Source of the DNA: Leucaena leucocephala
Taxonomy: Eukaryota; Streptophyta; Magnoliopsida; Fabales; Fabaceae
NCBI GenBank assembly: GCA_037074615.1
Contig: CM073562.1
Location: 12,757,001-12,821,000, forward strand
Direction: 5' to 3'
Length of the DNA: 64,000 bases
This document shows positions 22,191-33,455 of this stretch, in pieces; position 1 is the first letter of the stretch; every line of letters starts with the position of its first letter. The position numbers and the translations under genes are program-made. The notes below the pieces were generated by a model. The model saw nothing but the letters and a program-made list of their open reading frames with translations, was not told the DNA's origin and ran no database searches.

Positions 22191-25100
22191 AGGAAGTATA
22201 AATAGTTTGAGCCATTTTTCTACATTCCTTTTCCATCTCTCCCTCTGACCTCCAATTAATCCAGCAAGAGAATACAATGGACAAACAACAATGGTGATGA
22301 TGAAGGATGACTTGAATATGAAATTTGAGAAAAACTTTAACATTGCCTTGTAACAAAAGCTCAAGAAAAGAGGGATGGAAGGTAGATTGATGAGACTCCA
22401 AAACCAACAATACCAAGTAGTATTTTTGTCTTGGCATTGGTTCTCTCACACCATAGCAGTTATAGCTTTGGCTTCAAGTGTATTTGTAGCATCTTAATAA
22501 AAATATATGATAGATATTATAAATTCGATTTTTTATTTAATGACAAAAGGATATTTCTTTATCCTCTATGACTATGAAACATATACCCCTTGTTATTGTT
22601 GTTTTTCATTAACAAAGAAATGACTATCTCCCTTATCCTTGTCTCCCTTATCTATTACATGCTCCCCCAATTCTTGATTGAATATATAAGTTAAATAACT
22701 AATTTATATTTTTTTTAATTTTAAATATAGAAACTAAATAACTAATTTATAAAAATTAATTAAATTAATTATTTATAAAAAATATGTATTAATTTTTATA
22801 AAATACCCTTTAATCATTTATATTGGAAAATATCACTCCTTTAATACGTGCAATAAAAAAGATAGTTTAAGAAAAATATAAATTTAAAAAATAAAATAAA
22901 TTAAAATATTATATTTGAAACTAAAATAGCCCATTTAACTAGCTTTTATATTAAGAATAGAGAAAATAAATATTAAAATTTTTAATTAAATTAATTATTT
23001 ATAAATATATATATATAATATTTTTCATATGATATCTTTTTTTAATTATTTATATTAAAACTAATTTATAGACAGAACATTTCTTTTAATATATATAATT
23101 AATAAAAATAATTTAAAAAATTATAAATTTAGAAAATAAAAAGATTGAGAACTTATCTTTAAAGTCTAAATAAACCACTAGTTCATATGTTTAGTATATT
23201 GCAGATTTGTATTTTAAATTTATATTCTCCACCTCCATGGATGCTGTAGAAGAATTTTTTTGCCATACCCAACCCATCCCTTCACAACCACATATTTCTG
23301 CAATTCTCTTTGTGGACGCTGACAACACTTTTTTGTATTCGGATAAAGGAAGCATGTGAGCCCACATGCTTACGAAGTGTATTTAGTATTTACTTTTAAG
23401 TAACTAATAAAATATTAATTAAAGTAATTTTATATAAAAAATAAAAGACAAATTTAAATTTTAAGAGACGTACTTATTAAAAGGGATGTAAATTTTTTAC
23501 ATTTTAAACTTTAAAAGATATTAGTTTCAAGTCCTCGATTCCCTTGATTAAATAAAAACTATTTATTAATAACTTTAAATAAATGAACAAATTTAATTAA
23601 AATTAGTTAATATTTTTAAAACTTTTAAAAGGTAAATTAGGAAAAAGTTTTCCATTAAAAATTTTATTGAGGATAAAGATCTAATCAAAGTACCAGTATT
23701 TTGTATGTGCTAAATTCGCAAAGTATGCATACTTATGAGTTTTTCTTACCAATAAAAATTTCAATTAGGGATACTATTCTCCAATTTTTCTATTTTAAAA
23801 CCATACTTAATAACATTTATTAATTAGAAAAGGTGGTTTAATTACTTAGGAGATTGCTTATCTACTTATGGAAAGGATGTTGGCAAAAAGAACAAAAACA
23901 GAAAGGTTCTAGAGTCTTGAAATGAAGACAAGGAGGGTCTAGGGAGTATTATATATAGATTACATATATGTCTGTGAACACACATAAATAGATGAGCATT
24001 TAAAATAATTCTCGCCTATTCCAAAAACTATCACTGAACAAAATTTGTTTCCTTTGCTCATTCATGAAATAAGATTGGATGAAGGAAAAAAAAAAACTCA
24101 TTTGATCATAAAGAATAGTATACTCACATTAAGAGAGTCCAATTATTAGACTATCATGCTTCATTTTCAAGGTAGACAATGAGCACCAACAGGAGTTAAT
24201 TCGAGTAGTAAGTAATTCAGTATCGCTTAAGTAAGATCTCAAGTTTGAGCCTTAGCGCAGAAAATTCCTGTTAAGAGACTCACATACGGTAATAAGCATT
24301 AAGACGCAGGAAAGAAGTTGCTTATGACATATAAGTTGTTTTTATCTCATTCCACTAATGACTAATATATTATTGAACTGTCAGATAAGTTAGATGGATG
24401 AAACAATAAACTAATCCTCTGTTGATTCAAAACAAAATTTATATTTAACTAGATTATTTTTTTATTATTTTTTCTCTTTTATTAAGTTTGAAATGACATT
24501 ATTTTAAATAAAAATAACAACTTATTGTATTTGTATTTTGGTAAACTCTATTTTATTGGAGTGTATATATGGTTTATTTCATTTACTTATAGTCTAAGAC
24601 ATGTTTTATTTAAATATATAGTGCCTCTCAAGAATATATATGAATTTATATTTATATATATACATATAAATTAATTAAATTATATTATTTTAATTATAAT
24701 TGAGGTAACTTCTCTTTTTTCAATTTGGAAAGCCTTGATGTTATGAAGGGTATATTTTGTGTCACTAGACCGAATGGTCTTTGGCATGATTGAATTAACT
24801 CTGATTCAATTATAATTAGAATATTGAACCTTAAATTACTGGATCACCCAATTTAATAATTAATTCAATTTTTAATACATTAATATTTGAACACAAAGAA
24901 CATATAAATAAATATTCAAACAAGTAATAGGGCAGCGTTAACATAACCCACAACAAGAACATTATCACAATCATCCCCAACAGAAAAGAGGGGCACTCAC
25001 GGGCACAACCAAACAACGCCACCAAAGGAAAAAAATGGCCGAAACATGTCTTAGAGAAAACGTCTTTGTCCTCAAAAACACCCTCACTACCCCCAACACA

Positions 25101-25200
25101 CCACCCACCCTCTCTCTGTCTACGTGGCTGTCAGTAGAAACACCCGTGACATCTCTTTCTCTTGCACTTTACCTCCACTTTCACATCTAAAACACAACAC
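22191..25200. other. Gene-free AT-rich DNA upstream of the pectin methylesterase gene
   Basis: Holds two reverse-oriented F1 MITE-like copies (about 22680-22835 and 22950-23165). A B-box-like word (CTCAAGTTTGAGCC, near 24238) may be a remnant of a tRNA-derived SINE. The last ~200 bp before 25200 become C-rich and likely hold promoter sequence. No gene is recognisable; open frames on the minus strand near 22.2-22.4 and 24.8-25.0 kb show no family motif. Confidence 0.5.
22950..23165 (-). mobile_element. MITE-like repeat, family F1
   Basis: In reverse complement: TTTAAATTTATAATTTTTTA-like start, then AAATATTTATAAATAATTAA-like AT-rich half and a TATTTTCTCTATTCTTAATA end. This matches the internal order of other F1 copies. 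Confidence 0.45.
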
Positions 25201-25217
25201 AAGAACCAATTAAACTT

Positions 25218-25225
25218 GTATATAA
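25218..25225 (+). promoter_or_regulatory. Putative TATA box of the pectin methylesterase gene
   Basis: GTATATAAAC lies about 60 bp upstream of the start codon at 25283, with AACCAATTAA (a CCAAT-like word) just before it at 25204-25213. The spacing would leave a 5' UTR of only about 30-35 bases. Assignment is from sequence alone. Confidence 0.5.
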
Positions 25226-25282
25226 ACCCCCAGAAACTGCGCCATTCTTCCACACTTTTGAAATTCCAAACCCACATTCGGA

Positions 25283-28200
25283 ATGTTGATTTCTCATTGT
25301 ATTTGCTTTCTTCTTCTTCTTCTGCAAAATCCTTCTGCAACGTTGTGCCACACCAAGGGACTTAGACCCGGCAGGCATACTTATTCGGAGCAGCAATTCA
25401 CGAGATGGGTTAACTTTGTTGGAAGTCTCAAGCATTCTGTGTTTAAGACTGCAAAAAACAAGCTTTTTGCTTCTTACACTCTTCACGTTTCTAAGAATCC
25501 TGCCGTAGCAGATTTTGCAACTATTCAAGAAGCCATTGATTCTCTTCCTTCCATTAATCTCGTGAGAGTGGTTCTTAAGGTTCATGCAGGTGTTTACACG
25601 TGAGTACAACTTCTTCTTCTGATATATATGTTTCAAAATAAAAATCCCACTTAGTTTCTGCCATTTTCTGTTCCTTGGAAGACATGGATTCTGCTACATT
25701 TGTCTCTTTCCTCTGTTTCTTTTTTGTTGAACAGTGATATTAAGACATTAGTGGTAGTGACTTTTGTTTGTTCTTGTGTTTTTTCCCTTCCTTGAAATTG
25801 GAACACTCTCAGATTGGTTTTTGACCAAGGAAGACTCTCCCACAAGGCCATTGGTATCAATGCCTTTTGTTGTGCATTGGATTAAATATAACTTTGTGTG
25901 ATTTTGTTCTTGCTTTTTCTCAGTGAGAAAGTTAACATTCCTCCTATGAAATCGTTCATAACCATAGAAGGAGCAGGAGCAGATAACACCATAGTTCAAT
26001 GGGGTGACACAGCTCAAACACCAGGTCCCAGAGGACAGCCATTAGGAACATACGATTCCGCTACATTTGCAGTGAACTCACCTTATTTCATCGCCAAGAA
26101 CATAACATTCAAAGTAAGTAATCATCAAAATATCTCACAACAAGTAGCATGAACTTCTTGTTATTTTTTATACTATAACATGTATATTGTTTACTTGTTG
26201 TGAGAATTTTTTGTAGTTTTAATTGCAGAATCTCATAGCGATTTTACCTTTAAAACCAAACAAACTCACATTTTTCTTTCTATAAGATTCTGATATATAT
26301 AGAGAAATATTGCAGAACACAACACCAGTTCCAGCACCAGGAGCAGTAGGGAAACAAGCAGTGGCATTAAGAATATCAGCAGACACGGCATCATTCTACG
26401 GATGCAAATTCCTAGGAGCACAAGACACATTGTATGACCATGTAGGAAGACATTATTATAAGGATTGTTACATTGAAGGCTCTGTGGATTTCATATTCGG
26501 GAACGCGCTGTCTCTGTTCGAGGTTAGAGATAGCTAGATAGATAGATGATTCATAATCATACACACACACACACACAATATATATGATTGTTTTGTTTGT
26601 GTTGAAGTTGAAGTGGTGTCACGTGAGAGTGCAGGGGTGTCACGTGCATGCAATAGCAGAGAGGTTTGGGGCTTTAACAGCACAAGGAAGGAGCAGCATA
26701 ATGGAGGACACAGGGTTCTCATTTGTGAACTGCAAGGTCACGGGATCAGGAGTAATATACCTTGGAAGGGCTTGGGGTCCATTTTCTCGTGTGGTTTTTG
26801 CTTACACTTACATGGACGACATCATCATTCCCAAGGGCTGGTCTAACTGGGGCGACCCTAACCGTGAAATGTATGTAACTCACTCTCTCATATTCAATTC
26901 CAGCACAGATTGTCTCTAGGTTTGGTTTCTCTACATAACATTGCTTTTATTCATAGGCTACATAATGCGATCCAACCACCAACATTGATTTGAGATATCC
27001 AATGGTTGACATTCCACAATTTTAGTGACCATTGGATGAAGAGAATAGCCATTGGTGGTTGGATTTTCTCTCCCATGTAGCCTCTACAAATATTCTTAGT
27101 TCCACCTTAGGTTTTATTTCTTTTTTTTTTCTTTTAATTACAATCAATTTACATGTACTCACACACATTGATGTGAACATCGGATTTGAGTTCGGAACCT
27201 CATCCATGCTTGGCTGATAGCACTGCCATTAGCGCAACTTGCCGTTGACATCTTAAGCTCCATTTAGACAAGAAGGGAAATATAGAAAACCAAATTCTAG
27301 AAGGCATAACTTTTAAAAATAGTATTATCTCTTGTCCTAAATGTAAGGATTAGATAAGAGATTTATTTTAACTCTAAATATAAAATATTAATATATTATA
27401 TCTCCTAAATTTATAATCCTTAAAATAATACATATTGATTGGATATATTAAGAAAGTTTCTATCAAGATTTTGTTTTAATAGAAATAATTAAATAGAGTA
27501 TTTTAAAAAAATAAAGATATTTTTTATATAAATAATTAATTTAATTAATTTTTTAATATTTATAAATTAGTTATCTAACTCACGTTAAATATTAGAAGAA
27601 GTAAAATTGTTCGATTTAGAAGGTTATCCTCCTAATATTCTCCTATTCCTATTTTCTCCTCCCTCTTCAAACGAAGGGTTAAATTGTTATAACATCATTG
27701 ATTAACACAGTCACCATCACCTTCTTAAAGTAAACCTAACCCAGAAAGAGCCTAGCTATAGAAGGATTGTGCAGAAAACAGGTTCAGAAACAGAGGACTC
27801 TGTTTTATTGGTGTTAATTCTTTGAACTTGTAAGTTCTCTTTTAGGACTAGTGAGTGAGTAAGTAAGTGGGGACAATGGGGCGGTGACTTTCAGTATAGT
27901 CCTTCTTGAGATAGATACAAGTTTTCTTTTTGTCATGTTGTTGATGTTGTGGAGAATTTAGGAGCAGACTTTTCCCCATACTTTCACAAGCTTTAATGAA
28001 GAATAATACTAAGTGACAAGCATGTGTATCCGTTTCTATCAGCTTCTTCTTCTTTATTCTTTTGTCAAGAAACCTATTGCCCCATACAAAATATGAGTGT
28101 TTTAGGTATGTAGCTGCTTTCAGAAACGTGAGGCCACAAAGCACAATCCTAAGATGATGCAAATCTACGTGTTGTCCACCCCATCACAACACATAAAAAA

Positions 28201-29255
28201 GATGCCAACTTTATCAGTTCTAGTTGAACTCTATTTATATATATAGAGAGAGAGAGTTATATAGGCACCAGACTAGGGGTTTGGCTTATGTACAGAAAAG
28301 GCAGAGAATTGAAGCATGCTTGTGTATATATGATGAAATGGATTCTGAAAAGAGCATGAAGCACCCACCTAATTGGCTAATTCCAAGGCTTCTATTTCTA
28401 TGCTTTGTACAATGTTTATTTATTCTTAGGTTATGCCAGTATGGGCTTTCTATGCCTTCAAGCATTATGTTATGTGGCGAAATAATAATTTAAGAGTAGG
28501 TTGAAGAGTAGCTGGGTGCCATCTAACAAAATAGACCTCGAAAATCATGAGTTATTTTTTTTCAAGGCAAAGATAATTTTTTTTATTAAAAAATTCTATT
28601 TGAAACACATTTGACACTAAATATAAATACTTTTTTCAATTAGTATTTAAATTTAAATTTATTGTACTGTAAAGAATTACTCATTTTTGTTAAATGCCAT
28701 TGTAACAGCCTATGTCTAGTGGAGGAAATGATATTATTAGTGGTGATAGGTCATAGGTTCAATCCCACTAGCTAGCTCCTTAAGCCCCATGTAGTTAAAA
28801 AGTTAGTTGTCATAATTTTAGTAGTTCTTGTTGACATTTGATAAATTTCAGTTGTTATCATTTTGTTTGATATTTCAAATTAAATGCATTTAGGTAATTT
28901 TATTACACAATTTAATCACAGACTAGTCTATAAAAACTTTACAGTGATTAAGTAATTTCCAAGAGTCTTGAATTGAGATCTGCATATATGGTTTTCTTCT
29001 TTTTCTCTTTGTCCTTCTAAAAAAAAAAAAGAGTGTCATTTTCCATTTTATTTAAAAGCACATGGGCATGTAGGGGGACTTAAATATGTGATTGAATGGG
29101 CCCACAGGACAGTATTTTATGGACAGTACAAGTGTACAGGACCAGGAGCTAGCTTTGCTGGAAGAGTATCATGGTGTAAAGAACTCAGCGATGAGGAAGC
29201 TAAGCCTTTTATTTCCCTTGGCTTCATTGATGGTGATGAGTGGATCAGATTGTAG
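25283..29255 (+). CDS. PME53-like: Pectin methylesterase (pectinesterase), PME53-like, complete, 5 exons
   Basis: Predicted 365 residues. Exons: 25283-25599, 25924-26113, 26316-26522, 26635-26870, 29108-29255, all GT-AG with consistent phases, ending in TAG. It removes methyl groups from cell-wall homogalacturonan. An N-terminal signal peptide (MLISHCICFLLLLL) directs secretion. There is no PMEI-like pro-region, so this is a group 2 (type II) enzyme; the Arabidopsis PME53 protein is about 380 residues. Signature residues of the beta-helix active site are present: Q in KQAVALR, QD in GAQDTLYD, D in EGSVDFIFG, and R and W in YLGRAWGPFS. The C-terminus (GFIDGDEWIRL) is typical of the PME53 group. 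Intron 4 is 2.2 kb and carries an F1 MITE copy. A CA repeat and a GATA repeat lie in intron 3. The gene is divergent from the carboxypeptidase gene, 12 kb away. Confidence 0.94.
26561..26578. repeat. (AC)9 microsatellite in intron 3 of the pectin methylesterase gene
   Basis: ACACACACACACACACAC, preceded at 26534-26547 by an imperfect (TAGA)n run. Confidence 0.9.
27330..27600 (+). mobile_element. MITE-like repeat, family F1, in intron 4 of the pectin methylesterase gene
   Basis: Starts CTTGTCCTAAATGTAAGGAT and ends near ACGTTAAATATTAGAAGAAG. It shares TAAATATAAAATATTAATAT, TCCTAAATTTATAATCCTTA and TTAATATTTATAAATTAGTT with the copy at 63430-63705. No coding capacity; probably a non-autonomous DNA transposon. 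Confidence 0.6.
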
Positions 29256-31037
29256 TTTCTCCCTTTTTATTTCCTTACTCTCAAAAATTTTGATGTATAA
29301 AATTTATATTTAAATTTCCATAGGTATTTCCAAAGTTCCCATCACAAATCATTTACTTTTACTTTTTTTTATGTATTAATGCAATAATACTACAATTTCA
29401 CAGCTATTAGAACACTAAAATTTATACCAACCTAATCAAGATACAACTAGCTAGCCACTTTTTTTTTTTCAATTATTGAAGAATTGGAAGGGACGGTGCC
29501 ACCAATTGAACCATCCATCAAATTTGCTGGTAGTTTAGTTTGAATTAAAAAACTATTTTTATGGTTGAGTTTATTTGGATCAAAATTGAATTTCTATTGA
29601 GTAAAAATTAGACTAAAAATCGGATAGATTTAGGGCCTAACAAAGAAAAAGTTGAAAAAATCTATAAAAGAAACTGATCATATGAAAAGTTCAATATATT
29701 TTCAAACATTATTTTGTGGAAAACCTTATATCCTAAGTATGTTTGGTAGAATAAAAAAGTTTTTTATAGAAATGAAAGTAAAAGTAACACTTTATAAAAA
29801 AAATAACTATGTCAGATTAATAAGGTTTAGGTGGTAAGCAGTCTCATCCACGTAAATAGATTTTGTCTCTAAACTAATTCAAAGGAAAGAAAAAACCTTA
29901 AACCTTTCATTAATTTTATAACTGGAAGTAGTGTATTAATATGGGATCTTTATAGAAAATAAAAAGGATATATATATTTACTAAAATATAAAAATATCTA
30001 TACAAAAATATTTAAATTCTCTACTTTAGCCTAGTTGATAATAATATAACTTATGTCTTCATTAAATATAATATATCCAAATTCTGCTATTGATATGAAA
30101 GTTTTATTTATAAATAATGTAAGTATTTCTATAAATATCATTGAAAAAATAAAAAATGAATTAACATCTTTAAAAGATAAGAATATTTTTGAATTTATAT
30201 TCTTATTTCGTTAACCCATCCTTAATATTTTAATTTTATTTAAGTCATTCGCAATATATTTTATTATAACTAAAAAACTTTAAATTTTATTAACTTTATA
30301 TTTAAATTTAATAATTTTTTAATTTTATCGTTATTTAATATGCACTCTTCTCTAAAAGCATAAAATTTACATAATAATAAATAAAAAATTATATATTCAT
30401 GTGAAAAATTTAATACATAAATAGAATAAAAAAATCTTATTTAATAAGGTCAAAGGAGTATATTATAATAAATAACTTTGATAGTGGAAATATCATTGGA
30501 CTATACTTTGTAGGCTAACATGTTAAATAAAAAGAATTATTGTTTAGTCCCACATTAATAATTCAATCATTACAATGTTTTACAATTTAGTAGTATATAA
30601 TGACAAGATTCATTGTATAATATGAGGTTGTATCTGTTAACTTGTTATAAATTTTTTAAGTGAATAAATTGATATATATGAGATATCACAATAATTTAAG
30701 TATATGATATATAAATTTAAATAAATTTTTTCAAAAATAATTTTCTTACACAAATAATTAGAAGTTGTACTTTAAGAAAATTAATATAGTTTTTATAAAT
30801 AATTAGTTTGATTAATTTTTTTAATCCCTATAAATCAATTATCTAGATTCTACATTTAATATCAACATGAGAATCAATCCATAGCTCTCAACCTCATGAA
30901 CATAAACACTATTGACCTACCTCCCTTCCATATTTTGATCATTTTCCTACTAGTTTTTTCTTCATATCTCAGCTGTTCATTTTTTTACCATGGTAACTTA
31001 ACAATTCTTCCTTTATGGTTTTTCTGGGTTGTTATAG
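29256..31037. other. Gene-free AT-rich DNA between the pectin methylesterase and hexokinase relics
   Basis: Contains the presumed 3' UTR of the pectin methylesterase gene and diverged AT-rich sequence. A partial F1 MITE-like copy lies near 30650-30875. No upstream hexokinase exons could be found here. Confidence 0.5.
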
Positions 31038-31406
31038 GTTGGAGAAGATGTAGTCTTTCTTGAAAAGATTAAACTGAATATGTGCGTCTCAGCTCTTCTG
31101 AGTCTCACTTACCTCTTTTAAAACCTAATTTTAGGCCAATAACCTTGTAATCTAGTGGCATGAAAGCCCCCTATAAGTGGGAGGTTATAAGTTGGATCTT
31201 GTTTGTAATCTCAAGGATTTAGTGCTTGTCCCTTTAATTAAAAAAAAAAAACCTTATTTTTCATTTCCCCCTGTCATAAGGAATTGAGAAAGTTGATGAT
31301 TTAGTTATTAAAATATAAAAAAGATGATGATTTATAATCTGTCTGATAGAAAATTGGAGTTACGACGTTCTATGGTTTTAATTAGTTTATACTTGGAGAT
31401 ATAATA

Positions 31407-31663
31407 GTAGAAAACCGTCTTAGGTGGTTTGGACATGTACAAAGAAGGCCAAGGGATGCGCCGGTGAAGAGGGTGAATCAAATAGTATAGACACCGGTTA
31501 AAAGGGGTAGAGGAAGGCCAAAGAGAACGCTCAAAGAGGTCATTGAACGGGATCTCCTGGTCAATAACCTATCTAAAGATTTAGTTTTCGATAGAGCACA
31601 ATAACGTCGTATGATCCATGTAGCCGACCCCATTTAATGGGATAAGGCTTGTTGTTGTTGTTG
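31407..31663 (+). mobile_element. 5'-truncated RTE-type LINE insertion with perfect 19-bp target duplication
   Basis: The flanks TATACTTGGAGATATAATA at 31388-31406 and 31664-31682 are identical. The insert encodes only the ORF2 C-terminus (FGHVQRRPRDAPVKRV, RGRPKRTLKEVIERDLLVNN) followed by GATAAGGCTTGTTGTTGTTG, a TTG tail directly joined to the duplication. This shows where the family ends and that it inserts by target-primed reverse transcription. It lies between two exon remnants of the dead hexokinase. Confidence 0.95.
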
Positions 31664-32774
31664 TATACTTGGAGATATAATATCTTAAACTGGAAACAAA
31701 CTGACATGGCGATGTAATTTAGGTCAATGACACTGTTGGAACATTAGCTGCTGTCATTCTAGGTACCGGCACCAATGCAGCATATGGTGAGCGTGCTCAC
31801 ACGATTCCGAAATGGCAGGGTCTTCTACCAAAATGAGAAGAGATGGTAAGTTGGTTATGCCCATAGATTACTGTTATTCGAACTTGTTTGTGATAGTTTT
31901 TGTCTTTATTGTGGAGAAGAAAAGGTTGGCAATGACTATCAATTGCTGTCATGTCATATTTATTTCTATTTCATGCTATAAGTTATAAATATGGAGTGGG
32001 GCAATTTCAGATCTTCACATCTTCCTCTATCAGAATATGATTATGCTTTAGATTGTGAGAGCTTGAACCCTAGAGATCAGGTAACAGCCATCGATCGTTT
32101 AAGTTCAAATGGCCAATTTGCATATGTAACACACTAACCATATTTGCAGATTTTTGAGAAGATGATTTCTGGTATGTATTTGGGGGAAATTGTGAGGAGA
32201 GTTTTACTGAAGTTGGCTGAAGAAGCCGACTTCTTTGAAGAGTCTGTTTCCGCCAAGTTGAAAATTCCTTTCATTCTCAGGTTCGGTCATTCATCCAACC
32301 AAACCTCAACTTTTTCCTCAAGGTCCATAGGAATTATAAATATATAAAATGTTCACATTGCTCACCTTATTCTTTTTGTTGGAGGCATTTGCTTTCATTA
32401 TCTTTGTATGGCTGTTTTGATTTTTTTTTTTGGTCTACTTATCTTATTTATGTGGGATGCTTGACATAGATCTTGTTGCTGCTTTAATTGGCGGCCAAAC
32501 TACTGGCAGATGCGAAGATTTTAAATTTCTCTAGTTTATGTTTGGCAAAAATTGTGGAAATGGAATGAATGAAAATTGTTTTCAATCTCTCTTGTTCGTT
32601 ACGGGTAAAAGCATGTAGGAATGACAAAGTGTTATGCTGATACTAACTGTAAATCCTTTTCGTCCGGAAAGGAAATAAATAAAAACATGTATTTCCCTTG
32701 ACATTAATTAAAACAAAAATATAGGTTAACACTGTAGTTTTGTTTGATTTTTCAATATCGGACCTTAAACCTTA

Positions 32775-32815
32775 AACCCTAGCGAATGAGATAAAGCTTA
32801 TTATTGTTATTGTAA
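32775..32815 (+). mobile_element. Short LINE 3'-end remnant
   Basis: GCGAATGAGATAAAGCTTAT followed by TATTGTTATTG resembles the terminal ~40 bp of the local LINE family (GGGATAAGGCTTGTTGTTG). Weak because it is short. Confidence 0.35.
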
Positions 32816-33289
32816 TTTATCTATTGAAAAGAAGAAAAAGGAAAGAAAAGCATTAAGGAGGCATGGTTATCAATAGCACATAGCAAAAGGGGAAGGAACG
32901 ATAGAATTGAAGGAGATCGACATGAACTGGCACGATGTGCTGTTTGCACTATACTCATGGGGTCTGGGATTGATGACCCTACTCTTCAAGTCTTTTCCTG
33001 TAAGCCTTGTTGGATGACTCAGAGCACTTGTGTTCTCTCTCCTTTAGAGTAAAATAACAGTCCATCACTAATGAATATGCGGGAGGGATCCTGATGGTTA
33101 GTACTTGATCTCTATATGGGCTCGGCTCACTTCGAGAATCCCACATAGTCAGAGGTATTTTGCCGTTTTATGATCTTATCCTCTTCTAGGCATGTCCTAG
33201 TCTTACTAGTGTAATATACATATGCTTTCCTTCATTGCTGTCAAATTGCGCTAAAGCAATTCCTTAGAAGTATTAGATTAGGGCATTCC

Positions 33290-33455
33290 AAAGTATGGAA
33301 TCTAAAACTAGGTACAGAGAGAATAAAGAGAACTCTCGATAAAATAATTGAGTAGAATTTTTTAATTAATAATTTATTTAAAAAAATTAATTATTAATAG
33401 AATACAATGAGGATATGCGATTCATGTAGCCAAACTCACATATAAGTCTTGTTGT
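33290..33455 (+). mobile_element. Diverged LINE 3' end in a hexokinase pseudogene intron
   Basis: Follows the 31.5-kb copy block by block: AAAGAGAACTCTCGATAAAA, ATTGAGTAGAATTTTTTAAT, TAATAGAATACAATGAGGAT, TTCATGTAGCCAAACTCACA, then a TAAGTCTTGTTGTCAT tail. Much older than the 31.4-kb insertion. Confidence 0.55.

Noticed and set aside
22164..22449. Overlapping 66- and 93-codon minus-strand frames.
   Set aside because: No recognisable domain, no splice context, and surrounded by MITE-derived sequence.
27848..28162. 104-codon minus-strand frame inside intron 4 of the pectin methylesterase gene.
   Set aside because: No motif, low complexity, and located within an intron of a well-supported gene.
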